Shown piece after piece: positions 23,270 to 34,956 of a stretch of 64,000 bases of DNA; the stretch's first letter is position 1, and every line of letters starts with the position of its first letter. This DNA comes from Otatea glauca (taxonomy: Eukaryota; Streptophyta; Magnoliopsida; Poales; Poaceae), in contig JAYEVK010000286.1 of the NCBI GenBank assembly GCA_036346275.1, forward strand, positions 270,190 to 334,189, read 5' to 3'. The position numbers and the translations under genes are program-made. The notes under the pieces were generated by a model. That model saw only the letters and a program-made list of their open reading frames with translations, ran no database searches and had not been told where the DNA came from.

Positions 23270-23850
23270 AGATTTGTATATCGAGAATCGGTTCTTTTTG
23301 TCATTACTGATCGGTTCAAGTGGCGTCTGAAGTCTTTGGATAGTGATGAGGTGAAGTTATCACGATCGGTTTTGGCCCGTGTGATAAAGCCTCATTAGAA
23401 TCTGTTCTTAGGTGAAACCGATTCGATGAACACATTATCATAATCGGTTTTTGAATAACCGATTGGATAAAGGTCATCGAGTCGGTTCTTTCAAGCGATT
23501 ACGATGACCCCTCATTAGAATCGGTTCTTGTGTGGAACCGATTACGATAACGTGAGAACCGATTCTAATGAAATTCGGCACAATCACTTCCTTGAAAGAA
23601 CCGATTCGATGATGGATCATCACAAACTCTTTATTCCAAGAACCGATTGTAATGGTGCGGTTATCACAATCGCTTAGTAAAATAACCGATTCTACTGATG
23701 TGGTCATCACAATCGCTTGCTTAAAAGAACCGATATCAGAATCAATTCCTCATAAGAACCGATTCTGATGATAGGGTCATCACAATCGCTTTCTTCAATA
23801 AACCGATTCTGATGATAGGGTCATCAGAATCATATATATAAGAACCGATT
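23270..23850. repeat. left subterminal array of 4.8-kb CACTA
   Basis: About a dozen copies of AATCGGTTCTT or its complement AAGAACCGATTC, often followed by GATGATNGGTCATCA. Spacing is 40-60 bp. Confidence 0.85.
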
Positions 23851-24565
23851 TCAATTATAACATGTAGATTACGCATTTTTAACTCATAAACAAGTACTCT
23901 CGAATGGGAGACGTAGGTTACGCATTTTTAACTCTAACGTAGATCATATTACAGTAACAATAATAACATGTAGATCATATTACTGTATTTGCAGTAGATG
24001 ATGAAAGCATGCATTGTGAAATTTGAACTCAGAAATGTTTACAAAAGAATCACAAGCAAGTAGGTGTAATGTGAACATGATAATTGAAGCATTCTGGAAC
24101 ATATATCCATGTCAAGATCAAAGGAGCATGCTGATGAACTTACACTAGATGAGCTTGGGTTTTCCTTTCCGGCTATACTTGATGAGCTTGGTACCTTTCT
24201 TCAAAGTAATAAGGACTAGCTACTTCGAACAAACCTGTTATACACAAAAGGGAACTTACATGGGATCAAAAATAATTTTCACTTAAACACATGATTCCAA
24301 TAAAAGGGTTGACGAGATATACAGGTCCTTGGACTGTATATAATTATTTTGTAATAATGTTTTATGAATAATCTAATGGCCAATCTAAATAGTTTCTTTC
24401 ACATATTAGTACTCAATGTTAAAGAAGTTGGAATGTATGTTTTCTAAAGGTCATATGTCTCTGAACAGGTACACAACATATACAGTTTACGCAATGCTGT
24501 AGGGCATGTGAAAACTCCAACCACCAAAACAGCTGCACTTTGAGACATGTGCAATAACAATGCAA

Positions 24566-24781
24566 CTAAAATGAAGAGAGAAAATAGTTTGAAAATGACA
24601 TAAGATTTGGTAGACAGAAATATCCATTTGATTGTCCATTGCTGGAAGCAATGTTGCTACTGGAATTTACACTGCACAAGGTTGTCAAAGCATGTCCAGA
24701 GTTTGCAATAAGAACCTCATCCTCTTTCCCATCTACAGATTTCGCTATAGGAATTGCATGAATGCCTTCTTTAAATTGCAT
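24566..24781 (-). pseudogene. unidentified exon-like fragment in CACTA
   Basis: The minus-strand open stretch contains IPIAKSVDGKEDEVLIANSG and TTLCSVNSSSNIASSNGQSN, which look like real protein rather than random AT-rich translation. I do not recognise the family. Given the neighbouring chorismate synthase piece, it is probably another captured exon. Confidence 0.3.
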
Positions 24782-25028
24782 GAAGCAAGATCATAATTGT
24801 ATGAGGCAGAAAACCACACTAACCAACAAGAGTGGTGAGATAAAGTCATTTAAGAAAGTTGGGGTGCCGGTGTCATTTCTAGAGGTTTATATACTTCTAA
24901 AGAAAAGATAACACGAGGCTGATTTTTTGGTGTTGTTCCTACTAGATCGTGACACGAGGGTTATTACATACAAAAAACAAAAAGAACCTACACAAATGCC
25001 TTCTTGGTGAATTTTATTTTGAAATTAG

Positions 25029-25345
25029 GATGCATTATCTTGTCTCAGCGGCATGACAGGGCTGATGGGTTTTCTGCAGGAATGACCACTGGTACTCCAA
25101 TTCATGTTTTTGTCCCAAACACAGATCAAAGAGGAGGTGTAAGTATACACTGTTCTTCATATAAATTTTGCAGTAACTATAGACCATGGAAGCTGAACAT
25201 TTAGAAGGGTAGGAATTGTTAGTATTATCTTTTTGTTTCATAATCATATTCGGTTCCGCAGGATTACAGTGAAATGGCTAAGGCGTACAGACCTTCCCAT
25301 GCGGATGCAACCTATGACTTCAAATACGGCGTTAGAGCTGTGCAG
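25029..25345 (+). pseudogene. captured chorismate synthase exons
   Basis: Chorismate synthase makes chorismate from 5-enolpyruvylshikimate-3-phosphate, the last step of the shikimate pathway, in plastids. Exon 25080-25138 follows a TTTCTGCAG acceptor and encodes MTTGTPIHVFVPNTDQRGG. It ends at a GTAAGT donor (25139). The intron 25139-25261 ends in CCGCAG. Exon 25262-25345 encodes DYSEMAKAY, RPSHADATYDFKYGVRAVQ and ends at a GT donor. Both exons are intact and in phase. Just upstream, 25029-25066 reads CIILS...ADG, resembling the preceding family segment CKILSGTADG, with only about 12 bases where an intron would be. About 50 of the roughly 400 residues are present. There is no start, no active-site remainder and no promoter, so the piece is not functional as an enzyme. 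It lies inside a CACTA element, which indicates transduplication. Confidence 0.88.
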
Positions 25346-26150
25346 GTACCTTTTGTCATGTACATATAATAAGCATGGACTAGTTATCACAACGAGTCAC
25401 TAATTATTCCACATTTGTAACCAAGCATGGTAATTGACCTGGTTACTGATCCATAAACAACACAGCACTTCGAAAAGAAAACCCGCGTGTTGATTCACCC
25501 TAACTATGTCCAAGCATTCAATTTTTTTGTCCTGATTAGTTAATTTTCATGTTGACATATGTTCATTTTGGTTTTACAAATGAGTAATGAAATACAATTG
25601 GCATAGAAGTTTCCTGTTAAATAGCCCCTCCTCGATTTACTTTTATCCTGCTTCTTGCTTGACCTAAATATTGAGAATTGTGTTGCTTATATAGTTTGAT
25701 CTAGCATACTGTTGCATAGACAATCCACAATATTGCAAATATCCTGCTATGGTGAATAGAATAATTTCTTTCATCTTTTCATTGCCACTGCAAAAAGGCA
25801 AAATTTGTGGCTATCTCCAAGCTAGATAGAAAGTCGAGTAAAGCATCCAAAAGTGGATGCTGTAACTAAATGAAAACACAACTAGCACAATTTCACTTTA
25901 CTAAGAATCATAAGAAAAGCATCTCATTCAACACATTTCATATTATTGAATTAAAGAAAATACACAACTAGAATTAATGATGTGCAAAATTAACTGAGAG
26001 TTTCACAAGGAAATTTTTAACTGGTAGAGTTACAAAACATAATGGTCAAACCACATATTTTGTTCGATTCCTCAACTGCTACAGAACTAGTACGAGCTTT
26101 GCACATTTCAAGATTCCAAGTCAACAAATTGGAAAGCTTCAAGGAGAATC
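25346..26150. other. intron-like sequence after the captured exons
   Basis: AT-rich DNA beginning with the 5' donor of the last captured exon. I see no further chorismate synthase exon (the GGGRSSARET segment is absent). It is probably part of the captured intron plus element filler. Confidence 0.4.
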
Positions 26151-26440
26151 GGACGACTGGCTCACCTTCCTCGACCTTCTTCTTGGCGTGATTCTCCAGG
26201 CGGGCGGCGGCGGGGCTGGGCTGGCGCGCGGCGAGGCGAGGCTACTGGGCCAGGCGGGAGCTGAGGCGTGAGGCGTCGGGCGCGGGCGAGCTGCGGCGGC
26301 GGGGGAGGCGGAGTTGCAGGCGCCGGGCGGCTGCGGGGCCGAGGCGAGGCGGCAGGGAGGCGGGCGAGGCGGCGCGGTAGCAGCGCGCGAATAGGAGGTT
26401 ACTGCGCTAGGGTTAAGGAGGCGGTGTGAGTTGCGTCGCC
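26150..26440. other. GC-rich exon-like block inside CACTA
   Basis: Very GC-rich, with GAGGCGGGCG-type runs and a CTAGGGTTAAGG motif near its right edge. It directly precedes an internal palindrome array, as in the larger CACTA at 15011-15470. No protein is identified. Confidence 0.35.
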
Positions 26441-26469
26441 AAATAGGCCACGTGATCGCGGGAAAAATG

Positions 26470-26885
26470 GCCGGATACTAGTCATCGGTATCGCTTTTTG
26501 CAACAAAACCGACACTCATGTTAGTCATCAGAATCACTTTTATATCTAAAACCGACACTGATAAAGACATATATCTGTATCGCTTTTTTATATAAAACCG
26601 ACACTGATGTGTTTCAATATCCGTATCGTTTTTCAAAGAAAACCGACACAGATGTGTGTAGTCATCAGTATCGCTTTTACATATAAAATCGACACTGATA
26701 AGGTAATATATCCATATCGCTTTTTTACATATAACCGACACTAATGGTTCTAATCCGTATCGCTTTTTTAAAGAAAACCGACACAGATGTATATCAATAT
26801 CCGTATCGCTTTTGTAAATAAAACCGACACTGATACATAATTATCTCTATTGGTTCTCAGAAAAAACCGACACAAATGTAGTTCA
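26470..26885. repeat. internal CACTA-type palindrome array
   Basis: About nine units of TATCGCTTTTT...AAACCGACACTGAT. The motif differs from both subterminal arrays of the host element, so it derives from a different CACTA family. No intact CACTA terminus is visible at either side. Confidence 0.7.
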
Positions 26886-27095
26886 TTACACTATTGCCTT
26901 TCCAGACAAACCTGGAGTCTAAATTTTCAGAATTAGATCAAAGAGTGAAAAACTTTTGCAAATATCGTTGGAATTATTTGAAATTTTGCAGAAATATACT
27001 TCGACATACTACAAATCTTTTTCAAAAAGAATTTTGCAAAAAAGAGTTAGCATTGAAAAAAAGCCAAAATTAAGCTTTCTAGGCATGAATTTTCC

Positions 27096-27395
27096 TTAAA
27101 TAGTTGAAAAGTCAAATTTTTCCTTAAATAGGCACCAATTTCCAATCGAAAGCCCGAGAGATAAGGTAGGGAAGTAAGAAAGGAGAAATTTTGCGCACGG
27201 GAAGAACTTGCCGGCGATCACGAATGATGCAGACCGGTCTGTCGGTTCCTGCTGCGCTGCACAGACGACACTGGAACTCATTAAGGTCACAAAGGCGTCG
27301 CCCTCGGAGGTGTCCGCGGAAGGTCGGGAGGCGGGCGTGCCACAACTCACGGTCGTGGCGGGGCAACTGGGAATCTCCTCAAGATAGGGTTTCAA
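27096..27395 (-). other. exon-like open segment, unidentified
   Basis: A minus-strand open frame of 99 codons (MKPYLEEIPSCPATTVSCGT onward) ends in an AT-rich tail, with no known motif. The opposite strand is open as well. It could be a captured first exon. The evidence is weak. Confidence 0.25.
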
Positions 27396-27574
27396 GATAG
27401 GGTTTCAAATTTGCCCTCTTAATACCCACCCATCAGGACTTCAAATTTTCTCACACAAGTATTGCTTCCAACCACACAATATGAGCTGTTTTCTCGGGTG
27501 GTGACGGAGAAATCTCCTTTGGAGCAACAACGAGAGAAGAGTTCGTGCGAGAGGTATATATGACCTAGCGAGAC

Positions 27575-28075
27575 ACATCGAATCGGTTCTTTTCAAGAAG
27601 CGATAGTGATTTACTGCGGTCATCACTATCGGTTCTTTTATAGAAGCGATAGTGATGAATCGTGCACATCGAATCGGTTTTTTTTCGAGAAGCGATAGTG
27701 ATGTGTACGGTCATCACTATCGGTTCTTTTTATAGAAGCGATAGTGATGATCACGTGCACATCACTATCGCTTCTTTTCTCAGAACCGATAGTGATGTGT
27801 ATGCACATCACTATCAGTTCTTTCAAAAGAAGCGATAGTGATGTGGATGTGATCATCACTATCGCTTCTTTTGTTCGAACCGATAGTGATGACCTTGTAC
27901 ATCACTATCGCTTTTTAGTTGAGAACCGATTGTGATATGCCCAGTGCTACATCACAATCACTTATAATCTCAGAACCGATAGTGATTATTACTAACACCC
28001 CTGCGAAGTTATTTATCACAATCGTTTTTTCCTAAAAACTTAAGAAAACCACAGATAAGCGATAGTGATGTGTCA
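27575..28075. repeat. right subterminal array of 4.8-kb CACTA
   Basis: About twelve units of CATCACTATCGGTTCTTTT and AGAAGCGATAGTGATG in alternating orientation at about 40-bp spacing. They are better conserved than the left array. Confidence 0.87.
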
Positions 28076-28088
28076 TTACGTAGTAGTG

Positions 28089-28677
28089 CGTGGTGGCGCG
28101 GCACGTCCGAGGTAGCGGCGGCGGAAGGCAGCGGTGAGAAGATGGAGGGCGAAGAGGGTGTCGGGATATCGGTGGTGAAGCACGCCGCAGCGCGGCGCGG
28201 TGATGTCGCCGATAGGATATGGCGCGAGTCTAGGCGTCGGTGTTGAGTTTTTCTTCGTGTGGCGGTGAGGTTCACCGCTTGGTGGCGTGATGAAGTCCGG
28301 TGGCGGCGGGCGATTGCGTGGGGGCGGCGAGGAAGGAGGTTGGCAAGTGTGTGAGGGCGGCGGTTGCGAGCTTCATTTCCTCCACCAACTCAAGAAGGGG
28401 TCGGGGCGGTGAGGAGAAGGTGAGCGATCACGAGGCGATTAGTTTGTGCGGTGAGAACGGCGAGGAGAAGGTGGGCGGCGAGGAGAAGGTGGATGCGAAG
28501 GCGATGAGGCGCTTATGCGGTTCGAGCGACTAGAAGTGCGTTGCGAGCTCGGTGTTGGTGTGTCGTTGTTGGTTTGATGCGTCCGTGGTTGGCTCGTGTG
28601 AACTCCTTTGCTTCGGGTCAAGGTGGTTTACGTGGTAGCGGTTTGCTTATGGTCGTCTCATTAGTGAGTTTGTTTTT
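28089..28677. other. retroposon body, third segment
   Basis: GC-rich segment between the smaller CACTA and the long solo LTR. Several frames are open on both strands; none shows a known domain. It ends in the TTTTT that is duplicated at 33461-33465. Confidence 0.45.
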
Positions 28678-31600
28678 TGTGAGACCCCGTTCTGATGAAC
28701 AGGAACCTCCATGTGATTACTGTGCCATTCCCTGGATCAGTAGCTAGCACTCACATGTTTACAACAATTGGAATCACAACTATACAACGAATATTATTAA
28801 GCGGAAGCTATTATGCAAAGAAAGCTTTACAACTCAGAGATATAGCAGCAAAAGAAGCAAAGTCTTGTAGTGTGCCTATCCAAAACCCGCAAGCAACCGA
28901 CAAGGCATAATCCCTAGAAAGAACACGGCGAAGAAGATCCGCAACTGCGTGAAAGAAAACCTTGAAGCTTAGCTAACTTATCCACCTAAAAACAACATAT
29001 AAGCAAGGGTGAGTACTTCCGTACTCCATGCAAGTCTTGAGCAAAGCCTATAATATATGCAGGCCATTTCAAAGGAGGCTCTGCGGTTAATTTGCATAAA
29101 GCGAATTGACATTGTAAAACAAGTTATTTGCAAAGCGGAATTTGTAAAGCAAGTTGGTGATATGAAATAAGTAAAGCATAAGTAATACTCACAACCCATC
29201 GTGAATATCGAATAATCCAAAAATGGAATCCAACGATGTCGATCCTTTGACATAAAGCAAAAGCGCTAAGCAGTTCCAAACCAAAACCCAATTTTGGAAA
29301 TACAAAAGACTAACATTGGAATGACTTCACCAAGTGTCCTTGACCGTGGACACGGCTAATTAATTAGATTTACACTCTGCGGAGGTGTGCGACTTTACCC
29401 ACAAGGAATGATCAACCTCTTTTGCGGATCAATTAACACACTTCCTTTGGTGTGTCGGCAAGGAGATCATCTGAGCCGTTACATTATCTAGATGTGGCTT
29501 TGAACCAGCCGGGGCGTTTGACCCTCGATATGAAAGCGAAACACTCACCCAAGGCGTGGTTCCTTTCATCACACCCAACACCACGTTTACATCACGGCAA
29601 GGCGTACCGTTGCATTGGTAAGTAGACCCCCTCTGAACAGACCAAATCGGAATGCTGTGCAATCTCCGCCTTCCTTAGATGCAAAGCCACACCTAAACAA
29701 CTTAATAGGCTAAGACCCGCCCATACAAGCCCTCGTGGTTGTGCGAAATTCTTGGATCTATAGCGTCCCATTGCTCGGTCCTTAATCCGACACGGGTGAT
29801 ACTCCACCCTACACTACGTGCAAATCCTCTGCACCTCGGCTATTGCCAATAATCGCCAGCGTCAAAACCATAGTTTTATTTTGGGTTTTAATCAAAATAC
29901 CCATAACCAACACTTTATTTCCAATATTTTCCATTTCTTAGAAACAATTTTTGATCGATCATCATTCTCATTTGTTCTAAAAGCATGGCTAAGCATGGAT
30001 AGAAGTAATCGCATATACCCACAATGACATTAAGTAATTGTCTAAGCTCAATCTATGGTTATCAAGGTACACATATCCACAAGGAAGTTTCATGAGACAA
30101 CAGTATAACTACCTTTACCCCAAAATAGCGGATTTACAAAAAGTAAGCGTGCATGAAACATTTTAATAAACACAATGCAAATTAAATCTGGGATAAAAAA
30201 TGGTCAAAGGGGTGCTTGCCTTGCTTATATATTGTTTACGACGAAGCGCGACGAGATGTGGAGCAACGACGGAGGAAGGGCGTCGGATTCTACGTCGATC
30301 GATCGGAAAATATAGCAAATAATAAACTTCAATAAGGTCAAAAGAAAAGCAGATGAAACTCAAATAAAGATTCATTGCGAGAAAGCGAGGATGATTTAGG
30401 GTTTAGATTATATGATTTGAGATCTCATGATTTAGATAAACACACATTTATATACTTAATGGCTTTTAGATGAGACATTATTTTTATAGTTGAAAAAGCA
30501 TGTGATATTAAAAGTTACGACAACCATAATTCTTAGGGTATTGACTAGCAAGATTTAAGCTGAAACATAAGATGTAAATAAAATATTTTTCGAATATGGT
30601 AGCACATATCCCAAACATCATTCCTAAACTAGTTTCCATAATTTTTGCATTTAGGCGAGAGGTTCTACGGATCGATGAAAAAGCTTGAGGTTCAATTAAC
30701 TACGATAAGAGTTGATTTTGATACAAGTTTGCGACTACACCGCCTAGGATAATCTACTCATTTTCGGTATTAACGGGGCATGTCATTAGAAGTGATTTAA
30801 AGTTGGTTTAGCGACAATTGGCTTTTATCAAAATGTTTTCCTATAAGCGATCATTAGGGTCTAACCTTATTTTATTTCATCCTTGCACAAACATAAGGTA
30901 TTTTTGTATAAACAGTAAGAGTGCTATTTTTCAAAGCTAGAGGATTTGTTTTCGTCAAATTTAGAGTTTATTTGTGAAAGTTATAACTATTCTAATTGTG
31001 CAAGTATTAACACTTTGACTATTAAACATTTCTTGTTTTATATAGTAAACTTTAAATATTATTTTATATCTGAGATCCTTGAAATGCCAGGGGTATAATA
31101 AAACTGGCTTAGCGATTATTTGAATTCATTTGACCCATATTCTAACTATTCAACTTTCTATTCATATATATATGCATTTTATGTTTAAGTTATTTCATAC
31201 ATTTTAAGATAATTCAAATCAGGTTCATTTCTTAAATATTTTGGCAAACTCAGGTATCCTACTACCATGCTAATATTTAGAAACTATATTTTACTTATTC
31301 CATATTTCTTTTACTCAAATTATGTATATTTGAATTTCTAATGCATTGAATACAATCTTTAATAGAAAGTAATTCAAACATAAATGAAATTTAAATATTT
31401 TTATATATTTGAACTTCTGTAAGTACAAGGATTTCACTAAAATTAGTTTCATTCAACCCTAAGTTTGTTTACATCATTTTAATATGTAGCACTCCTTTAA
31501 GCCTCTTCTTTAAATTTGAATTTAAAATTTATCCAGTGAACATTTTCAAAATGTTATTGCATATTATGAAAGAACTAGATTTTAGATGAATATATAAATT

Positions 31601-33460
31601 GATTTCACCCAATTCGAGTTATAATGCAAAATCTACAAGCATTTGAATTGGCTCGGTTTTGGAAATTAAAGCGAAATTAAATCGTTTTCCTTACAATAAA
31701 GCGCCTTCTACCGAATGAGCGAGGACATTTTGACCGGTCGAGAGACAGGTCCCACTGCGCCATGACGACGGAAGCGGGCGCGGCTAGGGCTCGTCGGCAG
31801 CGATGCTCGGCGAGGTCGGCCGAATGGCGACACGGTAGGCACCGGGGTCATAGGCGCATCCGTGGCGGTGTCGATCACCGTGGGGGCGGTCGAGTAGGCT
31901 GCCACCGGCGACATGCGGCGGAGGGAGTGCGGTTCGCCGGGAAGAAATGGGTCGATTCCGGTTGAATCGGTAGCGGCTTGAGCATTAGAGAGTCGAGATT
32001 CCATTTTACGGTTGGCGGGCGAGCTTGGTGAGAGCTCTACCACCGTCTTGCGGAGTTGGAGAAGAAAGGCGCCTTGTGGCGGTCTTGCGGGTAAGAAGAA
32101 CAGAAATGAGTGAGTGGGATGAGTTTGTTAGGCTATGAAAGCTCTAAGATCAGCGAATCGGATTGATTCTCACCGGGCTAGCGAATTTGAGTTTTCCCCC
32201 TTTTGGGTTTTGATAGAAATGTTGAAGAACATGGTTTCAAGCTTACGTGTTTGGTTTAGGGAGTGAATGAGAAGAAGGGGAACCTCAGCGCGCGAGATTG
32301 ATACTTATAGCCAAGGCGAGGTGGCACCGGTGTTTGAGCGAGGTTAAATGGCGGCGGATTTTGGCGCTCTCGAGATGGCGCACGAGGTCTCTCCGCCAAG
32401 AATTGTGTGAGCTGACCGGGTATGGCGGGAGTTCCAAGGATGAGCGTGGTTGCACCGATTGCTTGGGTGGCGTGAAGGATCGGGCGTAGCCGTTGCGAAG
32501 AATCGGGAGAAGTATCGGGAGCGCTCGGCTGCGAGGAAAGAACAGGGAAGAGAGGGGTCTGCGAGCGGGGCCGGGTTGACAGGAGAGAAAGGAGTCGGCA
32601 GGGAAAAAGAAGGCGGCAAGGCGGGCCCTAGCGAGTGAGAGGGGATGAGGCAAGGGATAAGCTTTGCAGGGACAAGATCCATGTGAGCATTGAAATTGTT
32701 ATCAAATCACCGTAAAATTTTGTGAAACTTTTTAACGAGCTCTAATGGTAGTTTCTAATTCCCAGTAAAAATTTTGGACTAAAATATCTTACAATGAATT
32801 AATTAAAATTCTGACACTGTGGACTTATGCAGATTTGTATTTCTGTATATTATTTATTTAGGGGTGTAAATCAAATTAATTATTTTCCAAACTTTTTATA
32901 GGGATTAATTTTGTCTTAAGGATATCTCCATAAAAATGTCAAGTCAAAATATCAAGTATATATTTTATAAACATTCTAACATTAGGATTTCTAGTTTTTA
33001 ATTGTTTCTGTTTTTGAATTATTAGAGGGCTTTGCCGACATGATAAAATCCTGATATTTTTACCAGGTGTAAACACTACTATAGGGGTGCTATGGTAATT
33101 TTTATGCGTTCAGATAACTTTCGAATATTTTGCACAAATTCTGACTTTCACTGTTTCTAGTCAAAAGAGGTGACATTAATTTTATTTATCCATTTTTCTG
33201 TGCATAACAATTTTACTTGTTGATTTTACTGGCTTACCAGCATGGTTAGGGTTCCATGATAAATTTTCCAAAATTTATCTTTTACCATTTTATCTTGTTA
33301 CCATTATCCATTCTTTTAAATCTATTTGTTTGATTTTCCATTCAATACAAAAATCCAGAAAAATCCAAATAAATTCCAATAATGTCAGGAAAAATCAAAA
33401 ATAAATATATTAAAATTCAAAATATTAATTTTTATATTATTGCATTTTTGAGATGTTACA
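28678..33460 (-). mobile_element. solo LTR of a Ty3/gypsy-type element, 4,783 bp
   Basis: Read on the minus strand it starts TGTAACATCTCAAAAATGC and ends ATCAGAACGGGGTCTCACA. Both ends match the TGTRACATC... and ...GGGGTCTCACA ends of long-LTR gypsy elements of grasses. Flanks are TTTTT at 28673-28677 and 33461-33465. No gag-pol or second LTR is present. A GC-rich section (31700-32680) has long open frames on both strands, typical of such LTRs, and is not called as genes. The remainder is AT-rich with no features. Confidence 0.83.
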
Positions 33461-33465
33461 TTTTT

Positions 33466-33711
33466 GTCGCCTTGGTAGAAGGTCATCTCGATGAAGAAGT
33501 CGCCGTGCTTATGTTTTGGTGGCATTCATGATGTTTTCGGTGTGTGCCGAGGAGAGTCTAGGTTTAAAGCTCTTTTCGTTGCTGGTGTTCTCCTTGTTGG
33601 AAATGGTTGTCGATTCTTTCTGTAATACCTCTCCGAAGGTCTATTTTGAAATGACTCGAAGGTCTATTTTTGAAATGAATGACGGAGTTTATGCTCATAG
33701 TTTCAAAAAAA
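33466..33711 (+). other. retroposon 3' end with poly-A tail
   Basis: The last segment of the split retroposon. It ends TCATAGTTTC followed by A8, directly before the second ACTGACGGTGGG. Two GAAGGTCTATTTTTGAAATGA-like copies lie side by side at about 33635-33680. Confidence 0.6.
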
Positions 33712-33723
33712 ACTGACGGTGGG

Positions 33724-34719
33724 AGAAACGAAACCGTACGGTCGAGTGGGAATGAATGCTGTACGTACGAGAAGCTTGGTCATTACCCTTAATTTAACAC
33801 GCATTACACCAAGATATGCAGATCAGATGCTCTATAGTCTATACACGGATGAGATCATATCGTACGTCGGTACGTGTACGATAGCGCACAATTCCAATCA
33901 TGGGATACCGGTATTGATTGAGCGCGCAGTTCGTACGTACGTACGTACGTACGAGAAGTACCGGATTTTCCGCGTAACACCGCCCTAGAAGATCTCAACG
34001 ACAACGTGCACGTACGTATAACGTGCGTGCAATGTATGTACGACGATCGAATACGCAAGTGAGAACTACAGCAACGTACATATATAACCGTATTCCAGCA
34101 TGTACGTGAGATTTAACGAATGAAGTTATTCCCCTGCGTACCTGCCTCGTGTAATTGTGTTCTTAATTAAGATCAATCCTACGGGAGTCACGTGCAATAT
34201 TCGTCGTGAAATTGGTACGTTCGAAACCAACGTTACCTTTGCAAGCTAGCATGCATGCATTCACGTTTCCTGGAAAAAATTATAACGTGATTCTTCTTCA
34301 ACTACCTGCTTTGTCTATTTCTAATCAATTCTGTCACATCGACAGGGCTGTTCAGCCATGATTAGAGCTAGCATCGACAGGGCTTTCAGCCATTCTTCTT
34401 GAACTTATAGACCTATATGGTATTCTCTTAGGATAAGGGCGAAGTGGGAGTGATAAATCGAGCATGACAGCGTTTATAATGACTGTGGAATTAAATGAAT
34501 TTTACCTTAGAATCCATCAATATTATAATTAGAAAGAGATGAAAGTGCTATAAAACTTCATATTTTAAGATATCCGATCGGACAATTGTTGCCTCGATGC
34601 ATCTAAGAAGTTTAGATATTCAATTACTAAATCTATAACTTAGTTGTGTCTTATAAAATTAGTTGTAGAAATACGTAAGTAGAAGAAAATTTGAACAACA
34701 GATACTAATGATGGAAGTT
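33724..34719. other. intergenic, no gene seen
   Basis: Contains many CGTACG motifs and a perfect 22-bp CGTA-type microsatellite at 33932-33953. A short duplication of CATCGACAGGGCT lies at about 34337 and 34372. No coding sequence is supported. Confidence 0.5.
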
Positions 34720-34956
34720 CATTAGGGGTTTAGGGAAAAAGAGGATCACGAGGCGGTTCTATTGAAACCGTGCAGTGATGTTTATATATCACAGAGCGGT
34801 TCTAGTTAAAAACAAATGCGTGATGAGAAATTTCACAGACGGTTCGAAACCGTCTGTAATGTCATTACATCAACGACACATTGTTAGTGACGGTTCACAA
34901 AACCGTCGAGATAGCGATTTTGAACCAAATGCGAGATGATATTTTACGTAGTAATG
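34720..34956. mobile_element. degenerate CACTA-type MITE
   Basis: It starts CATTAGGGGTTTAGGG and ends TTTTACGTAGTAATG. The right end closely resembles the CACTACTACGTAA terminus of the 4.8-kb CACTA after one base change. Four ACGGTT...AACCGT palindromes lie between. The 3-bp flanks (GTT, TGA) do not match, so the left boundary is uncertain. Confidence 0.5.

Larger units (their letters stand above)
23261..28088. mobile_element. 4.8-kb non-autonomous CACTA carrying gene fragments
   Basis: The ends are CACTACTACAGATTTG and CATTACGTAGTAGTG, flanked by CGT at 23258-23260 and 28089-28091. Subterminal arrays of AATCGGTTCTT / AAGAACCGATT (left) and ATCACTATCGGTTC / AAGCGATAGTGAT (right) confirm the class. 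No transposase is present. The interior holds pieces of a chorismate synthase gene (25029-25345), GC-rich exon-like blocks and a second internal palindrome array. Confidence 0.9.
8059..33723 (+). mobile_element. old retroposon split by three later insertions (nest)
   Basis: ACTGACGGTGGG occurs at 8059-8070 and again at 33712-33723, the second copy directly after an A8 tail. This is the hallmark of target-primed retroposition (a LINE or LINE-mobilised sequence). The inserted body is the sum of 8071-8264, 22770-23260, 28089-28677 and 33461-33711, about 1.5 kb and GC-rich. The rest belongs to two CACTA elements and a solo LTR, each with its own target duplication. No reverse transcriptase is recognised, so the body could be a LINE end, a non-autonomous retroposon or a processed pseudogene. 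Confidence 0.75.
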
